Part shown: positions 1 through 8,984 of the stretch, one piece after another
Layout: each line of letters begins with the position of its first letter
How positions within the stretch are numbered: the first letter of the stretch is position 1
Assembly: GCA_022340245.1 (NCBI GenBank)
Contig: JAJDOI010000223.1
Location: 1 to 45,522 of the forward strand
Direction of reading: 5' to 3'
Length of the DNA stretch: 45,522 nt
DNA from: Thiogranum sp.
Lineage (GTDB): Bacteria; Pseudomonadota; Gammaproteobacteria; DSM-19610
The notes under the pieces: model-generated
The model's database searches: none
Told to the model about the DNA's origin: nothing
What the model saw: the letters and a program-made list of their open reading frames with translations, nothing else
Position numbers and translations under genes: made by a program

Positions 1-234
1 TCCACCCGCCTGCTGTCGCCGGTGGTGATGGTCAACCTGCTCGGCGATGCCTGGTCCAACGGGACCCCCGCGTGGGACAAACTGCTGTCCCACCCCCAGG
101 CCAAACTGCATCTCTACGGCAAACAGGAAGCCCGTGCGGGCCGCAAAATGGGCCACTACAACTGCCTGGCGGAAGACGCACAACGGGCGATGGACCTTGC
201 CGAGCTGATACGCGCGCAACTCAACGGCGCCTGA
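1..234 (+). CDS. purK: PurK C-terminal fragment (N5-carboxyaminoimidazole ribonucleotide synthase)
   Basis: This is the last 77 codons of a gene that begins before the window; the reading frame is open from base 1 and ends at a TGA. PurK is the ATP-grasp enzyme that carboxylates AIR to N5-CAIR in purine synthesis. The visible tail has the family's C-terminal signature: VVMVNLLGD, then LHLYGKQEARAGRKMGHYN, where 'RxGRKMGH' is the conserved end of the ATP-grasp C-terminal domain. The ORF track starts at an internal codon and should be extended to base 1. PurE would be expected upstream, outside the window. The identification rests on about a fifth of the protein but the motif is distinctive. 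Confidence 0.85.
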   Translation, partial: STRLLSPVVMVNLLGDAWSNGTPAWDKLLSHPQAKLHLYGKQEARAGRKMGHYNCLAEDAQRAMDLAELIRAQLNGA

Positions 235-334
235 GGACGCGTCAGGCACCGCGACAATAGCGGCCCGCCATTCTGCAAGGCGGAAAAAGGTGTATGCTGA
301 TATCTATCGGATCAGTACCGAGTGGTATACCGCA

Positions 335-1687
335 ATGCGGCACCTGAGAACGTGCTTACTGCTTGTGTGCGCACTGTGTCTGGCGCCGCCGACACCGGCC
401 GCACAATCGGGCATGTTGCTGCAACTGGATGGCCCGGTCAGTCCGGCCAGCGGCGATTTCGTCGTACGTGGAATCGACAAGGCTGCAGCAGCGGGCGCCA
501 GCCTGGTCATCCTGCGTATCGACACGCCGGGCGGACTGGACAGTGCCATGCGCCATATCGTGCAGGCGATACTGGCCTCCCCGGTTCCCGTTGTCGGCTA
601 CGTCGCGCCCAGCGGCGCGCGCGCGGCCAGCGCCGGCACCTATATCCTCTACGCTTGTCACGTTGCCGCCATGGCGCCAGGAACCAATCTCGGGGCGGCG
701 ACCCCGGTGCAGATCGGCGCGGGCGGCGGGCTGCCGAGCCACGTGAAGCCGGAACCCGGCGACAAACCGGGTAGCGATAACGGCAGCGGCAAGGGCGATA
801 CAGCCATGCAGCACAAGCTGATCAATGACGCCGCGGCCTATTTGCGCTCGCTTGCCGAGCTGCGCGGCCGCAACGTGGAGTGGACCGTGCAGGCCGTGCG
901 CGAAGGCGCCAGCCTGTCTGCCAAAGAAGCCTTGAGCGCGGGCGTGATCAACCTGCTCGCCCGCAACCGGGACGATCTGCTGACCCAGCTCGATGGCTAC
1001 CCGGTCAGCATGGATGGCGACACCGAGATTCTGAATACCGAGGATATGACGCTAACGGTGCTCGAACCGGACTGGCGCACCCGGCTGCTGTCGGTGATCG
1101 CCGATCCCAACATTGCCTACATACTGGTCCTGATCGGCATTTATGGACTGATTTTCGAGTTCTACAACCCCGGTTTTGTGTTGCCCGGGGTCGTCGGCGC
1201 AATCAGCCTGTTGCTGGCGCTGTTCGCGTTGCAGGTACTGCCGGTCAATTATGCCGGACTCGCGTTGCTGATACTCGGCATCATATTCATGGTCTCCGAA
1301 GCCTTTGTGCCGAGTTTCGGCGCGCTGGGCATCGGCGGCCTGATCGCGTTCGTAATCGGGTCTATTATCATGATTGACACCGACATGCCCGGCTACGGAA
1401 TTTCGCTGCCGCTGATTTTCACCTTCACCGCCATCAGCGGGGCTTTCTTTCTCGGCATCATCGGCATGGCCATCAAGGCGCGGGGGCGACCGGTCGTCAG
1501 CGGCCAGGAAGAACTGCTCAAAGCCCGGGGAACGGTGCAGCAGGACTTCAGTGACGAAGGGTGGATACATATTCACGGCGAGTCCTGGCAAGCGAAAAGC
1601 GTAGTGCCGCTGAAACGCGGCCAGACGGTACGGGTTACCCGCATCGACGGACTGACCCTGTTTGTGGAACCGCAAGAGGAGGACTGA
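335..1687 (+). CDS. nfeD: NfeD-family membrane-bound serine protease (ClpP-class)
   Basis: 450 residues with a signal peptide ([24 protein letters not shown]), a ClpP-like serine protease domain (about 26-220), about four membrane segments (about 265-385) and a C-terminal soluble NfeD/OB-like domain. The protease motif is [12 protein letters not shown], with candidate nucleophile Ser99; Lys161 in '[10 protein letters not shown]' is the likely general base, as in Ser-Lys NfeD proteases. Long NfeD proteins cleave stomatin-type partners at the membrane. The partner gene follows after 2 bp, so the two are surely cotranscribed. The ORF track begins at a GTG 45 bases upstream; the ATG at 335 is preferred because it starts a standard signal peptide. 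The linker at about 130-160 is Gly/Lys/Asp-rich and probably disordered. Confidence 0.9.
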   Translation: MRHLRTCLLLVCALCLAPPTPAAQSGMLLQLDGPVSPASGDFVVRGIDKAAAAGASLVILRIDTPGGLDSAMRHIVQAILASPVPVVGYVAPSGARAASAGTYILYACHVAAMAPGTNLGAATPVQIGAGGGLPSHVKPEPGDKPGSDNGSGKGDTAMQHKLINDAAAYLRSLAELRGRNVEWTVQAVREGASLSAKEALSAGVINLLARNRDDLLTQLDGYPVSMDGDTEILNTEDMTLTVLEPDWRTRLLSVIADPNIAYILVLIGIYGLIFEFYNPGFVLPGVVGAISLLLALFALQVLPVNYAGLALLILGIIFMVSEAFVPSFGALGIGGLIAFVIGSIIMIDTDMPGYGISLPLIFTFTAISGAFFLGIIGMAIKARGRPVVSGQEELLKARGTVQQDFSDEGWIHIHGESWQAKSVVPLKRGQTVRVTRIDGLTLFVEPQEED

Positions 1688-1689
1688 CC

Positions 1690-2445
1690 ATGCCTGTCAT
1701 TACTATCGCCGTGGCCGCAGTGATTATCGCATTGCTGGCCTGGACTTTCCGCATTCTGCGCGAATACGAACGGGGCGTGGTGTTTATGCTCGGGCGTTTC
1801 TGGAAAGTGAAGGGACCGGGGCTGGTCATTGTCGTACCGCTGATACAGCAGATGGTGCGCGTGGATCTGCGCACCATTGTCATGGATGTGCCTAGCCAGG
1901 ACGTCATTTCCCGTGACAACGTGTCGGTCAAGGTGAATGCGGTGCTCTATTTCCGGGTTATCGACGCCGAACGCGCTATCATCCAGGTTGAGGACTACCT
2001 GATGGCGACCAGCCAGCTGGCGCAGACGACGCTGCGCTCGGTGCTGGGCCAGCACGAACTCGATGATATGCTCGCCGAGCGCGACAAGCTCAACCGCGAT
2101 ATCCAGTTGCTGCTCGACGAGCAAACCGACACCTGGGGCATCAAGGTCTCCAATGTTGAGATCAAGCACCTCGATATCGACGAGAGCATGATTCGCGCTA
2201 TCGCGCGGCAGGCCGAAGCGGAACGCGAACGGCGCGCCAAGGTGATCCATGCCGAAGGCGAACTGCAAGCCTCGGAAAAACTGCTGCAGGCCTCGGAAGT
2301 GCTGTCGCGCAACCCGGGCTCTTTCCAGTTGCGCTACCTGCAGACGCTGACGGAAATCGCCGGGGATAAAAACTCCACCGTGGTCTTCCCCTTTCCAATG
2401 GACCTGATCAAGCCGCTGCTGAAGACGATCGAAAAAGATACATGA
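1690..2445 (+). CDS. Slipin (SPFH/stomatin/prohibitin family) membrane protein
   Basis: 251 residues. An N-terminal membrane segment (about 3-20) is followed by an SPFH domain with typical slipin stretches: [37 protein letters not shown], then a helical, Glu/Ala/Arg-rich region '[27 protein letters not shown]'. Slipins form oligomeric membrane-organising rings and are the classical partner and substrate of NfeD proteases. The start is the ATG 2 bp after the nfeD stop, preceded by AGAGGAGG within the nfeD 3' end, a strong ribosome binding site. The track's longer ORF starts inside nfeD and is not credible. The gene is followed after 15 bp by the P-type ATPase, so the three probably form one transcript. 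Confidence 0.92.
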   Translation: MPVITIAVAAVIIALLAWTFRILREYERGVVFMLGRFWKVKGPGLVIVVPLIQQMVRVDLRTIVMDVPSQDVISRDNVSVKVNAVLYFRVIDAERAIIQVEDYLMATSQLAQTTLRSVLGQHELDDMLAERDKLNRDIQLLLDEQTDTWGIKVSNVEIKHLDIDESMIRAIARQAEAERERRAKVIHAEGELQASEKLLQASEVLSRNPGSFQLRYLQTLTEIAGDKNSTVVFPFPMDLIKPLLKTIEKDT

Positions 2446-2460
2446 GGCGCTTACCCGGCG

Positions 2461-5157
2461 ATGAACAACTGGTACAGCATGCAGGACAGCGAATGCCTGC
2501 GTCTTATCGACAGCCGGATGACCGGTCTGTCGCGGGAGGAAGTCAGGCAACGGCTGGCACAATACGGCCCCAACCGTCTCAAACCACCTCAGGGCCGCAG
2601 CCCCTGGCTACGCTTTCTCGGCCAGTTTCATAACGTCCTTATCTATATCCTGTTGATCGCCGGCGTGGTCACTGCCCTGCTGGCGCACTGGATCGACAGC
2701 GGAGTGATTTTCGGCGTCGTCGTTATCAACGCCGTTATCGGCTTCCTGCAGGAGGGCAAGGCAGAGCGGGCCATGGACGCTATTCGCAACATGCTCTCAC
2801 CATCGGCCATGGTGCTGCGTGACGGACATTTCCGCGAAATCGACGCTGAAGCACTGGTTCCGGGCGACCTGGTGCAGCTGCAGGCCGGCGATCGTGTCCC
2901 CGCGGACCTGCGGTTGCTGCGACTGCGGGATCTGCGTATCGATGAAGCGGCGCTGACCGGCGAATCGGTGCCGGTCGACAAACAGCTCGCCTGTGTAGCC
3001 GAATCAGCGCCGATCGGCGATCGGTGCAACATGGCCTATTCCGGCACACTGGTGACCTACGGCCAGGGCCTGGGGCTGGTGGTGGCAACCGGCGAACTCA
3101 CCCAGGTCGGGCATATCAGCGAACTGCTCGGTTCGGTACACACCCTCACCACGCCGCTGCTCAACCAGATCGCCCGCTTCGGCCGGGTGCTGACCGTGGC
3201 CATTCTCGCACTCGCAGCACTGACCTTCCTGTTCGGTGTACTGATCCACGGCGAGCCCGCGGACCGGATGTTTCTCGCCGGGGTCGCGCTCGCCGTGGCC
3301 GCGATCCCGGAAGGCCTGCCAGCCATCATCACCATTACGCTCGCCATCGGCGTGCAGGCCATGGCGCGACGCAATGTCATCATCCGGCGCCTGCCTGCGG
3401 TGGAAACACTCGGGTCGGTGACCGTCATCTGTTCCGACAAAACAGGCACCCTGACCCACAACGAACTGACGGTTACACGACTGCTCACCGCCGGTTACGA
3501 CTTCAGTGTCACCGGCGCCGGGTATGCGCCGCATGGCGAATTCTGCCACGACGGAACAGCGGTGGATATCAAGGATTATCCGGGGGTACTGGAAGTCCTG
3601 CGCGCCGGACTGCTGTGCAACGATGCCGAACTGCAGCTTGACGATGAAGGCCAGTGGCTGCCTCACGGCGACACGCTGGATGCCGCCCTGCTGAGCCTGG
3701 CGCGCAAGGCCGGCCTCGACGATGAATTCGAGCGCAGCGAATGGCCGCGCGACGACAACATCCCCTTCGATTCCAGCCACCGTTTCATGGCCACGCTGCA
3801 TCACGACCATACCGGTCACGGGTTCATGTATATCAAGGGCGCACCGGAGCGCCTGTTCGCCATGTGCACCAGCGAACGCTATGCGGGTGAGGACCGCCCC
3901 ATTCACCTTGATTACTGGCACCGCAAACAGCAGGAAATGGGTGAGCAGGGCCAGCGGGTTCTGGCGGTGGCTTTCCGCACACCCACCGACCACTGCCGCT
4001 CGGTGACCTTTGGCGATGTGGAACAGGGCCTCACCCTGCTGGGATTGTACGGTTTCACCGACCCGCCGCGTGACGACGCCCGGCAGGCCGTCGCCGCCTG
4101 TCGCAGCGCGGGCATTCAGGTCAAGATGATTACCGGTGATCACGCCACCACCGCGCGCGCCATAGGCGCCCAGTTGGGCATTGACGACGCTCACCCCGCG
4201 CTCACCGGCCAGGAACTGGAAGTCATGGACGATGTGGCACTGCAGCAGGCCGTCACCGACACCGACATCTTTGCGCGCGCCAGCCCGGAGCATAAGCTGC
4301 GCCTGGTGCAGGCCCTGCAGGCGCGCGGCCAGGTAACCGCCATGACGGGCGACGGCGTCAACGACGCACCCGCGCTGAAGCGCGCCGATGTCGGTGTGGC
4401 GATGGGTCGCAAAGGTACGGAAGCTGCGAAGGAAGCGGCGGAAATGGTGATCACCGACGACCACTTCGCGTCCATCGTTGCCGGGGTGGAGGAAGGCCGT
4501 ACGGTCTACGACAACATCCGCAAGTCGATATTGTTCATCCTGCCCACCAACGGCGCCGAGGCGCTGGTGGTCGTGGCCGCCGTACTGTTGGGACGCATGC
4601 TGCCCATCACGCCCGCCCAGATCCTGTGGATCAACATGATCACTGCCGTCACGCTGGCCCTGTCCCTGGCTTTCGAGCCTGCAGAGCGCAATGTCATGCA
4701 GCGTCCGCCTCGACGGCCCGAAGAGCCACTGCTGTCCGCCCTGCTGGTGGAGCGCATTCTGCTGGTGTCTGTGCTCATGGTGATCGGCACGTTCGGGCTG
4801 TTTATCTGGGCCCGTGAGCAGGGGGCGCCACTCGAGCTGGCGCGCACACTCGCCGTGAATACGCTGGTCGTCGGCGAGACCTTCTACCTGTTCAACACGC
4901 GCTATCTCACGGCCTCATCGCTCAAGCCGGACACCCTGACAGGCAATCGCTATGCCGTTATCGCTACGGTGGTCGTCCTGCTGTTTCAGCTGCTGTTTAC
5001 CTATGCGCCGCCGATGCAGACGCTGTTCGCGACCCAGGGGCTGGACGCGCTGCACTGGCTGCAGATTTTCGCCGTGGGACTGGCGGTTTTCCTGCTGGTG
5101 GAAGTGGAAAAAGCCTGGCTACGGCGCCACCAGCACCAGCACACCCCGCAACAGTAA
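2461..5157 (+). CDS. P-type cation-transporting ATPase (P2-like, CtpF/PMA1-like)
   Basis: 898 residues with the full P2-type architecture: N-terminal cation-ATPase domain (1-70), actuator domain with TGES (166-169), M4 with PEGLP (283-287), phosphorylation site CSDKTGTLT (Asp326), nucleotide domain, hinge TGDGVNDAPALKRADVGVAMG, and six C-terminal membrane helices. It should pump a cation out of the cytoplasm at the expense of ATP. M5 keeps an Asn/Glu pair (PTNGAEAL). M6 reads INMITAVTLALSLAFEP, so the NLVTD aspartate used by SERCA-type calcium pumps is replaced by Ala; this matches the CtpF-like branch. The transported ion cannot be fixed from sequence (calcium, sodium or another). It sits 15 bp after the slipin gene. 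Confidence 0.9.
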   Translation: MNNWYSMQDSECLRLIDSRMTGLSREEVRQRLAQYGPNRLKPPQGRSPWLRFLGQFHNVLIYILLIAGVVTALLAHWIDSGVIFGVVVINAVIGFLQEGKAERAMDAIRNMLSPSAMVLRDGHFREIDAEALVPGDLVQLQAGDRVPADLRLLRLRDLRIDEAALTGESVPVDKQLACVAESAPIGDRCNMAYSGTLVTYGQGLGLVVATGELTQVGHISELLGSVHTLTTPLLNQIARFGRVLTVAILALAALTFLFGVLIHGEPADRMFLAGVALAVAAIPEGLPAIITITLAIGVQAMARRNVIIRRLPAVETLGSVTVICSDKTGTLTHNELTVTRLLTAGYDFSVTGAGYAPHGEFCHDGTAVDIKDYPGVLEVLRAGLLCNDAELQLDDEGQWLPHGDTLDAALLSLARKAGLDDEFERSEWPRDDNIPFDSSHRFMATLHHDHTGHGFMYIKGAPERLFAMCTSERYAGEDRPIHLDYWHRKQQEMGEQGQRVLAVAFRTPTDHCRSVTFGDVEQGLTLLGLYGFTDPPRDDARQAVAACRSAGIQVKMITGDHATTARAIGAQLGIDDAHPALTGQELEVMDDVALQQAVTDTDIFARASPEHKLRLVQALQARGQVTAMTGDGVNDAPALKRADVGVAMGRKGTEAAKEAAEMVITDDHFASIVAGVEEGRTVYDNIRKSILFILPTNGAEALVVVAAVLLGRMLPITPAQILWINMITAVTLALSLAFEPAERNVMQRPPRRPEEPLLSALLVERILLVSVLMVIGTFGLFIWAREQGAPLELARTLAVNTLVVGETFYLFNTRYLTASSLKPDTLTGNRYAVIATVVVLLFQLLFTYAPPMQTLFATQGLDALHWLQIFAVGLAVFLLVEVEKAWLRRHQHQHTPQQ

Positions 5158-5242
5158 TCAACCAGCCGCCATCACAGGCCAGGCAGTGTGGTGTGGAGCC
5201 GGCCGCGCATCGTTTACCCGGATTGCGTCACCGCGCCAGTCG

Positions 5243-5599
5243 CTAGACCAATGACAGGTACAGCCACACCAGCCCCATGACAAGCCCCAGACCCATCACG
5301 CCCAGCAGCACCGTACTGGCATGGTTTTTCCGCCAGCCTCTGAATATCCAGTAACTTTGCAGTCCTGCAAAACCCGCCGCCACACCCAGCACCATAACCA
5401 GTCGCTTGTCCGGAATGTCCATCGGCATTATGAGAAAGAAAAAGAATACAAATGCCACGCCCAGTGGCGTCAGGGAGAAAATCCAGTCCTGTACTTCCCT
5501 CGGGTCCCTGCGGGTCTTCAACATTCTATGCAGCTTGCTCTCGCCATCCATCGAGCCGATTCCTCTCAAAAACGCATCAACGAAATTGAAGGTTAGCAT
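5243..5599 (-). CDS. Small membrane protein of unknown function
   Basis: 118 residues (120 from the GTG two codons upstream). An N-terminal cytosolic part (about 40 residues) contains MDGESKLHRMLKTRRDPREVQDWIFSLTP. Three hydrophobic segments follow: GVAFVFFFFLIMPMDI, LVMVLGVAAGFAGLQSYWIF and VLLGVMGLGLVMGLVWLYLSLV. I do not recognise the family. It is convergent to the P-type ATPase and downstream, on the same strand, of the beta-propeller gene, separated from it by about 220 bp. Hydrophobic segments of proper length and a charged linker make a real gene likely, but function is unknown and the exact start (ATG 5599 or GTG 5605) is undecided because neither has a clear ribosome binding site. 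Confidence 0.6.
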   Translation of the reverse strand: MLTFNFVDAFLRGIGSMDGESKLHRMLKTRRDPREVQDWIFSLTPLGVAFVFFFFLIMPMDIPDKRLVMVLGVAAGFAGLQSYWIFRGWRKNHASTVLLGVMGLGLVMGLVWLYLSLV

Positions 5600-5823
5600 A
5601 GCCACGACACGTCTTATTGACTCAGATCAACTGCGGATCGCGACAGTACAGATGACTACCCCTGCCGCTTCTGGCAAGACCCCCCAATGCCTTTTGCACG
5701 CCGGTCAGCGCGCACGTCAGCGCAACGATATCGCGGTCATCGGACGACACGCGGGTATTACAATCTTGCAAACAACATCGGCCCTGACCGTTCGTATCTG
5801 CAACACCGGTTTCGCCGCGAAGG

Positions 5824-6909
5824 TCAGTGGTGGATAGAACCGTCCCGGACCGGTTCATCTATGACGATATTTCTCCTTGGCCCATGACCGACCGGCAACA
5901 GGCGCACAATGCGCTTTTCACGGGCATCTACAATGGCTACCTGATCACGATCGGAAAGTGCAACCGCTGCATAGCGACCGTCAGGTGCAAAGCTGAGCCA
6001 GTAGCCTGTACCACCGAGCTGCAAATGCGCTGTTTCAGCGTAGTTGTCATGGTCCAGGCTATGAACACTCAGGTTGTGACCACAGGTTGACCAGACTTCC
6101 TTCTGGTCCGGCCGCACAGCCAGACCGTGACAATGTACCAGGTCGAACATTTTGCCGTAGCCAAGACGCAAGGATACCCGGTTCATCAGTTTTTGCACCG
6201 GCCGGAACCACCCCAGACCGATACTGTGCCGTACTGTCTTTATAACCGTACTCTGCTCTATATCCGCAACCCTGAAACCATTCACCCCGTCCACCTGCTG
6301 GAAGAGCAACTGTCCGTCGCGCGACAGGTCAAGCGGCCGCACCTGCCCGCCGAACGGGATGAAACCCGTTGCCCGGTGACCGGCCGCCACATCGACAACG
6401 GTTACACCGTGCGGGTTACCCAATGGCGACAGATACGTGTGGCGCCCGTCGCTCGATGCTTTCGCGTTGTGCGGTCGACCACCCGTGCTGATTTTTTTTA
6501 CTGTGGTTCCGGACCCGGTGTCGACGACCCAGTACTCACCATTTTTGCAGGGGACGTACAACCACTTTCCGTCGGGCGTTACAGCGATGTTCTGCGGTTC
6601 TTCGCAGGTTTGCATACGCCTCTCGATATCCAGGCTCGCCGGGTTGATCCACAGCAACTCACCGTGAGGTTGCCGGTAGCGCTCGAGCGAGACATAGATC
6701 ATCCGCTGGTCTTTCGGGACGGCGATGCCGTGCGGGTTGCGGCCGACGTCCAGACGACGCACAAGCCGGAAGTCGTCGAGATTGAAGATATGTATATCAT
6801 TGCCCCAGGCATTTAACTGCCACAGATAGGGCGTTGCCTGGGCCGCTGTTGAAGACGCCAGCACCGCCGCGAGAACTCGCAAAATCCCCCAGCCTCTTGA
6901 CACGCTCAT
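5824..6909 (-). CDS. Secreted YVTN-type beta-propeller repeat protein
   Basis: 361 residues. A signal peptide (MSVSRGWGILRVLAAVLASSTAAQA, cleavage after AQA) is followed by repeated blades of about 40 residues, each with the pattern 'P-x-N/G-I-A-V-x-P-D-x-x-x-x-Y-V': PHGIAVPKDQRMIYVS, PQNIAVTPDGKWLYVP, PHNAKASSDGRHTYLS, CHGLAVRPDQKEVWST and YWLSFAPDGRYAAVA. It should be a periplasmic or surface-exposed propeller that binds a ligand or partner; no enzymatic residues are evident. The start at 6909 is preferred to the track's (6981), which would overlap the upstream gene by 47 bp. It lies 25 bp downstream of the asparagine-synthetase-like gene and may be cotranscribed with it. Confidence 0.8.
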   Translation of the reverse strand: MSVSRGWGILRVLAAVLASSTAAQATPYLWQLNAWGNDIHIFNLDDFRLVRRLDVGRNPHGIAVPKDQRMIYVSLERYRQPHGELLWINPASLDIERRMQTCEEPQNIAVTPDGKWLYVPCKNGEYWVVDTGSGTTVKKISTGGRPHNAKASSDGRHTYLSPLGNPHGVTVVDVAAGHRATGFIPFGGQVRPLDLSRDGQLLFQQVDGVNGFRVADIEQSTVIKTVRHSIGLGWFRPVQKLMNRVSLRLGYGKMFDLVHCHGLAVRPDQKEVWSTCGHNLSVHSLDHDNYAETAHLQLGGTGYWLSFAPDGRYAAVALSDRDQVAIVDAREKRIVRLLPVGHGPRRNIVIDEPVRDGSIHH

Positions 6910-6934
6910 CCTGTCAACACTCCCCGTTCCCGGC

Positions 6935-8464
6935 CTATCGCTTCTTGATGCCCCTGCGAACCAGTCGGCTTTTGATTGCATTTTTCACACTCCGCCCTGT
7001 TTTTCTCAGACTGCCCCGCCCTTCACTTTTGTCGGGGTTGATCGGCTCGTCCAACAGGTCCGGCCACATTTTCTCTATGAGCGCGTAAAAAGCCCGATGG
7101 CGGGGTGAACTTCTATACCTCGCGTCTATAGACAACATGGTCGTGAGCAATTCACGACAGTTGAACGGTGTAAACATATCCCGCCACGCCAGGTCAAATT
7201 CCATCTGGGTTGCAGCCAGCCAGTTACCATGTGACTGCTCCCAGCTGAAAAGATCCAGCAAATGTATATTGTAGCGTTCGCCGATTCCGCCAAGCCATCG
7301 CTGAAAGCTGTCCACCGCAAATTCGCACTCGCCCATCGATTGCAGGGTTGCGAGGTCGCGGGCGGTGATTTCACGCTTTTCCGCGTCGATCTTTTTGCGA
7401 AACGGTTCCCTGACAACCTCCGCACCGCTGCCGGTCACAACCACTTTGGTGCGCCCGAAGCGGTGCAGAATGGCTTCCACATCCTGGCCGTAATGGTCGT
7501 GTGCCAGGAACACGTTCTGTTTAAACGCCTTGCTGAATTCGGCGGACATATAAGGAAGCGCTTTGATGACCTCGCGGGAAATCCCGGCCTTGCCGAGCAC
7601 CCGTGCCGCCACCGCAATATCCTGATGGTTGTCCGGCATCCCGCCCTGCCGAACCGTAACCCCCGCAACCCCTTTGCGTATCGCGCTGCTTGCCGCGAGG
7701 ACGATGCGGCTGTCAAACCCCGCGGTCATACCGATGACAACGTCGAAGCGCGCGTGGACAGCACGCATCATACCTTGCAGTAGGCCCGCTGCCTTCTCGA
7801 TCGCCTCATCGAAACCCTCTTCCTGCAGCGCCCGATCCGGCCAATAGCGGTGGCACTGACCCGTGCACAGGTCGAGATAGTGATTGGGCAGCAGGCGCAC
7901 GATCTCCCGGAACGGCGTTGCCGTACCGGGCCAACGATATTCGCGGTGACGCCGGAACTCCAGCGAGTCAATGAATTTCTCCGCCGTGGCATCGACGCGA
8001 AGCTCGAAGAGCCATCCCAGAAGGCCCGGCTGCGACGCGACCCAAAAGCCGCGCGAACATTCGCCGGTGGTGTAAAACACCTGGCGCAGGCCCAGCGCGT
8101 CGGTGAACATCGCCTTGCGCTCAGCGTCATATGCAATGATTATCCATCGCCCCCCGCACACCGCAGTTGCCGCCATCAGGCGTTCAACGCTGGAAAACAC
8201 ATCGAACAGTGCCCGCGCGACACCGGCATTGTCCGCGCCGGGAGTCCGCGGATCGAATATCTGACCGATGACGGTGATTGACCTGGTCGCGTCCGACACC
8301 TGCTCGACAGCGATTTCCGGGTGCACGGTCAGCTTAAACGACTCATCTACCGGTACACGCTGCCAGCCTTGCAAGGCGTCGACAAACGCGCTGCCCAGGA
8401 CGAACTGGTGGCAAAACCGGTCCTTGCTGAAACTTCCCCGCAGGTCTTTTTCAATGAGTAGCAT
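6935..8464 (-). CDS. Asparagine-synthetase-like ATP-pyrophosphatase with degenerate glutaminase domain
   Basis: 509 residues. The first ~200 resemble the Ntn-type glutaminase domain of asparagine synthetase B (GGRWIIIAYDAERKAMFTDALGLRQVFY, then FWVASQPGLLG), but no nucleophilic Cys follows the initiator Met, so glutamine hydrolysis is unlikely. The C-terminal part has the ATP-pyrophosphatase loop as MTAGFDSR (about 246-253; canonical SGGxDS) and VVVTGSGAEVVRE. These are typical of the divergent AsnB-like clade found with natural-product and polysaccharide genes, where ATP is used to adenylate a carboxylate for amide formation. It is 13 bp from the GNAT gene upstream. An ATG at 8509 would overlap that gene by 32 bp and remains possible. 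Substrate unknown. Confidence 0.8.
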   Translation of the reverse strand: MLLIEKDLRGSFSKDRFCHQFVLGSAFVDALQGWQRVPVDESFKLTVHPEIAVEQVSDATRSITVIGQIFDPRTPGADNAGVARALFDVFSSVERLMAATAVCGGRWIIIAYDAERKAMFTDALGLRQVFYTTGECSRGFWVASQPGLLGWLFELRVDATAEKFIDSLEFRRHREYRWPGTATPFREIVRLLPNHYLDLCTGQCHRYWPDRALQEEGFDEAIEKAAGLLQGMMRAVHARFDVVIGMTAGFDSRIVLAASSAIRKGVAGVTVRQGGMPDNHQDIAVAARVLGKAGISREVIKALPYMSAEFSKAFKQNVFLAHDHYGQDVEAILHRFGRTKVVVTGSGAEVVREPFRKKIDAEKREITARDLATLQSMGECEFAVDSFQRWLGGIGERYNIHLLDLFSWEQSHGNWLAATQMEFDLAWRDMFTPFNCRELLTTMLSIDARYRSSPRHRAFYALIEKMWPDLLDEPINPDKSEGRGSLRKTGRSVKNAIKSRLVRRGIKKR

Positions 8465-8477
8465 CGAGCAGGATTCG

Positions 8478-8984
8478 CTAGGCGCTCCTGCGCATAATTC
8501 GCCAATCACCGACTATCGTTATGTCCTGGCTGGGTCCGACTTCCTCAAACCCCAGGTGCTGCATGGATGGTACCCGGCTGTTCTGCACCTCCACCCATAC
8601 CTCGGCAGCACCCTGGCGGGCCGCGAGTTCCAGCCGTTCCACATTCAGCCGCATGCCTAGTCCGTTGCCGGAGTACTCCCAGTGAACGACCAGTCGGTTG
8701 AGGACACCTATGGGAAACTGCATACGCTCCACGTATGGCCCGAAACTGCAGCGGTCCGGCACAGCCGCTTGTTCGCTGGCAATAATCAATCGCCCACTGG
8801 CTATGATATTGCCCCGGTCCTGGTATGCGACGTGCCATCCGTCATGGTCGAACTGATCGATACCGAAGCGGCTGGATGCCGCTTTGGTATCGATCACACG
8901 GCTCCAGACGGTCAGCCGAAATTTTTCAATCTCCCTCAGCATATTGATGTTGTCGCTGCCTTTGAAAATCAGCGGATCTTTCAT
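8478..8984 (-). CDS. GNAT-family N-acyltransferase
   Basis: 168 residues. The acetyl-CoA binding motif A is seen as LNRLVVHWEYSGNGLGMRLNVERLELAARQGA (about 95-126), where YSGNGLG is the pyrophosphate-binding loop variant of R/Q-x-x-G-x-G/A. It is followed by VEVQNSRVPSMQHLGFEEVG, the usual motif B pattern 'N..a...y.k.GF'. It should transfer an acetyl or other acyl group from CoA to an amine; the substrate is unknown. Its ATG overlaps the stop of the 2OG oxygenase gene (ATGA, 4 bp), which implies translational coupling, and it is 13 bp from the asparagine-synthetase-like gene. The tight packing suggests that the three enzymes act in one pathway. Confidence 0.82.
   Translation of the reverse strand: MKDPLIFKGSDNINMLREIEKFRLTVWSRVIDTKAASSRFGIDQFDHDGWHVAYQDRGNIIASGRLIIASEQAAVPDRCSFGPYVERMQFPIGVLNRLVVHWEYSGNGLGMRLNVERLELAARQGAAEVWVEVQNSRVPSMQHLGFEEVGPSQDITIVGDWRIMRRSA

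Noticed and set aside
3004-4464. 486-codon minus-strand ORF inside the P-type ATPase gene
   Set aside because: Shadow of a well-identified ATPase; no recognisable domain and no ribosome binding site.
5622-5858. 78-codon minus-strand ORF between the beta-propeller and the small membrane protein
   Set aside because: It starts inside the propeller gene, has no good ribosome binding site and no known family; could be real but the support is too thin.
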